Source: Anaerolineales bacterium
GTDB taxonomy: Bacteria > Chloroflexota > Anaerolineae > Anaerolineales > UBA6663
NCBI GenBank assembly: GCA_016789165.1
Contig: JAEURL010000528.1
Location: 1 to 7,272 of the forward strand
Length of the DNA: 7,272 bases
Reading direction: 5' to 3'
Shown: piece after piece, positions 5,666-7,272 of the stretch
Position numbering within the stretch: the stretch's first letter is position 1
How the letters are laid out: each line of letters starts with the position of its first letter
The notes under the pieces: model-generated
Told to the model about the DNA's origin: nothing
Seen by the model: the letters and a program-made list of their open reading frames with translations, nothing else
Database searches by the model: none
Program-made: the position numbers and the translations under genes

Positions 5666-7272
5666 ATGCTGAAACGTGTCCTGACGGCGGCCCTGGCCGC
5701 GGCGGCCGGCGGTGTGCTGGCCGGCCTGGCGGTCGGCGCCCTGGAAGTGGGGGCCCTGGCCGTGTTCGGCGGCGGCTGGAGCGATTGGGCCGGCCTGGCC
5801 TGGTCCGTGGCCGTGTACGGCGCGCTGGGCCTGCTGGGCGGGGCCGGCCTGGGCCTGGCCGCCAGCCTGGTGCTGGGCCGGCGGCTGCCCACGCACGCCA
5901 ACTGGTGGTGGGTGCTCAGCGGCGCCCTGATTTTCAGCGGGGCCGGCTTCGTGGTGCTGCGCTTCCGCATCCTGCGCGACCTTTATCAAGAGCGCGCGCC
6001 GCTGTTGGCGAACGTCTTGGTGCACGCCGGCCTGCTGGCCGCCTTCGGCCTGGTGCTGGGCCTGGCTTGGCTGCTGGCCCGCCGCTGGGCGCGGCCGGCC
6101 CCCGGCGCCGACGATGGCGGCCTTTCACGGCGCACCTTCCTCAAGGCGGCCTTGGTGGGCGGCGCCGCCGCCGTGCCGGCCGCCGCCGCGGCCAGCCAGT
6201 GGCTGCAGCCGCGCGCTGTGGCTGCCACGGGTGACACCATCGTCCACCGCACCGGCCTGGGGCGCGCCCTCAGCCGCCGGCCCAACATCATCCTGATTGT
6301 GGCCGACACCGTGCGCGCCGATCACTTGGGCGCCTACGGCTATGCCGCGGCCAAGACCCCGGTCCTGGACGGCTTCGCGGCCGAGAGCCTGCGCTTTGCC
6401 CACATGCAGTCGCAGGCGCCGTGGACGCGCCCGTCGTTTGCGACGCTGTTCACGTCGCTCTACCCGTCGTCGCACGGCACGATCTACAAGACCAGCGTGC
6501 TGCCGGCGCGCGCCCTCACCCTGGCCGAGGTCCTGCGCGCCGAGGGCTACATCACCGGCGGCTTCGGCAACAACATCCACCTCTCGCCGCTCTTCAACCT
6601 GAGCAAGGGCTTCAGCGAGTACGAGTACCTGGCCCCCAACTACCTGTTCGGGGCCACCGAGGCCGCCTCGCAGCTGGCCGCCTACCAGGTGGCGCGGCGC
6701 GTCAACGAGGGCCTCTTCCGCCAGCGCGACGTCCACAACTTCTATCAGCCGGCCGAGGTGGTCACCGGCAAGGGGCTGGAGTGGGTCAAGCGCCACGCCC
6801 AGGACCGCTTCTTCCTGATGCTGCACTACATGGACGCGCACGATCCGTACTTCGAGCACCCGCACAACGGCTACGCTATCGCCCGGGTCAGCCTGCCCAA
6901 CCCGCGGCCCGAGCTGGCCCCGGAGCTGAAGCGCTTGTACGACGGCGAGATCACCCACCTGGACCAGCACCTGGGCGAGCTGTTCACGGGCCTGCAGCAG
7001 CAGGGCCTGTATGACGACACCCTGATCGTCTTCACCGCCGATCACGGCGAGGAGTTTTACGAGCACGGCGGCTGGTGGCACGGCACCACGCTCTACCAGG
7101 AGCAGCTCCACGTCCCGCTGTTGATTCGGCGGCCTGGCGCGCCCGACGCCGGCCGGGTGGACGACGACCTGGCGCGCACGCTGGACCTGGCGCCGACCAT
7201 CCTGGCCGCGGCCGGCCGGCGCGCGCCGGCGGCCTTCCCGGGCCTGGCCCTGTTGAGCCAGACGCCGCGCGC
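5666..7272 (+). CDS. Membrane-anchored sulfatase-fold (AlkP-superfamily) protein with Thr nucleophile and internal Tat motif (3' truncated)
   Basis: The frame is open from ATG at 5666 to the right edge: 535 codons, C-terminus missing. Residues 1-140 hold four hydrophobic segments (about 5-34, 41-71, 80-98, 113-137). Then SRRTFLK (154-160) precedes an Ala-rich hydrophobic stretch to about 181: a complete Tat-type signal placed internally. From about 205 comes a sulfatase-fold catalytic domain. IVADTVRADHLGAYGY gives D214, APWTRPSF gives T254, HYMDAHDP gives H387 and H392, TADHGEE gives D459 and H460, and WWHGT gives H472. DLAPTIL near the end is also typical. T254 stands where sulfatases have the formylglycine-forming Cys or Ser of C/S-x-P-S-R, and the R of that motif is F here. 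This points to phosphoester hydrolysis or transfer with a Thr nucleophile, as in LtaS or EptA-like enzymes, rather than sulfate ester cleavage. Helices followed by an external domain also recall LtaS, though the motifs are closer to COG3119 sulfatases. The catalytic domain is predicted extracytoplasmic. Fold secure; reaction inferred. Confidence 0.87.
   Translation, partial: MLKRVLTAALAAAAGGVLAGLAVGALEVGALAVFGGGWSDWAGLAWSVAVYGALGLLGGAGLGLAASLVLGRRLPTHANWWWVLSGALIFSGAGFVVLRFRILRDLYQERAPLLANVLVHAGLLAAFGLVLGLAWLLARRWARPAPGADDGGLSRRTFLKAALVGGAAAVPAAAAASQWLQPRAVAATGDTIVHRTGLGRALSRRPNIILIVADTVRADHLGAYGYAAAKTPVLDGFAAESLRFAHMQSQAPWTRPSFATLFTSLYPSSHGTIYKTSVLPARALTLAEVLRAEGYITGGFGNNIHLSPLFNLSKGFSEYEYLAPNYLFGATEAASQLAAYQVARRVNEGLFRQRDVHNFYQPAEVVTGKGLEWVKRHAQDRFFLMLHYMDAHDPYFEHPHNGYAIARVSLPNPRPELAPELKRLYDGEITHLDQHLGELFTGLQQQGLYDDTLIVFTADHGEEFYEHGGWWHGTTLYQEQLHVPLLIRRPGAPDAGRVDDDLARTLDLAPTILAAAGRRAPAAFPGLALLSQTPR

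Noticed and set aside
5015..7111. Minus-strand open frames at 5015-6025 and 6125-7111
   Set aside because: They mirror the membrane protein and sulfatase-fold genes, whose hydrophobic segments and catalytic motifs are intact on the plus strand; the antisense products look like compositional shadows.

Overview
The window is very GC-rich, with strongly G/C-ending codons. It is packed with five plus-strand genes separated by gaps of 85, 34, 16 and 15 bases. The gene set is two alkaline-phosphatase-superfamily enzymes, a flippase/LPG-synthase-type membrane protein, a Tat-exported deacetylase-like protein and a LamG adhesin-like protein. Together with the GC bias this suggests a bacterium of the Chloroflexota (Anaerolineae-like), probably environmental. 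That assignment is inferred from protein style, not from a marker gene, and is only moderately secure. I see no rRNA, tRNA, CRISPR array, insertion sequence or phage gene.

Layout: (1) Positions 2-784 hold the C-terminal 260 codons of a larger gene whose start lies off the left edge; it carries a LamG/concanavalin-like jelly-roll domain. (2) Positions 785-869 are a short intergenic stretch with a weak promoter candidate. (3) Positions 870-2903 encode a 677-residue Tat-exported protein with an N-terminal GATase-like region and a divergent NodB/polysaccharide-deacetylase-like region. (4) Positions 2938-4605 encode a soluble 555-residue AlkP-superfamily phosphohydrolase with a Thr nucleophile. 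(5) Positions 4622-5650 encode a polytopic LPG_synthase_TM/UPF0104-type membrane protein. (6) Positions 5666-7272 hold the first 535 codons of a membrane-anchored sulfatase-fold protein that runs off the right edge.

The last three genes have short gaps, good Shine-Dalgarno sites and no visible terminators, so they look like one operon, probably co-transcribed with the Tat protein gene. A reasonable working model is a cell-envelope module. A cytoplasmic phosphohydrolase/phosphotransferase acts on an intracellular phosphorylated or lipid-linked substrate. A polytopic membrane protein of the lipid-linked-sugar/flippase-like class sits in the membrane. A second AlkP-fold enzyme works on the outer face, beside exported carbohydrate-active and carbohydrate-binding proteins. 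This pathway is inference; no substrate can be read from the sequence.

The most interesting points are in the last gene. Its sulfatase-type active-site motif carries Thr in place of the formylglycine-forming Cys/Ser, which argues against sulfatase chemistry. It also has a near-perfect twin-arginine motif placed internally, after four hydrophobic segments, an architecture like dual Sec/Tat membrane proteins.
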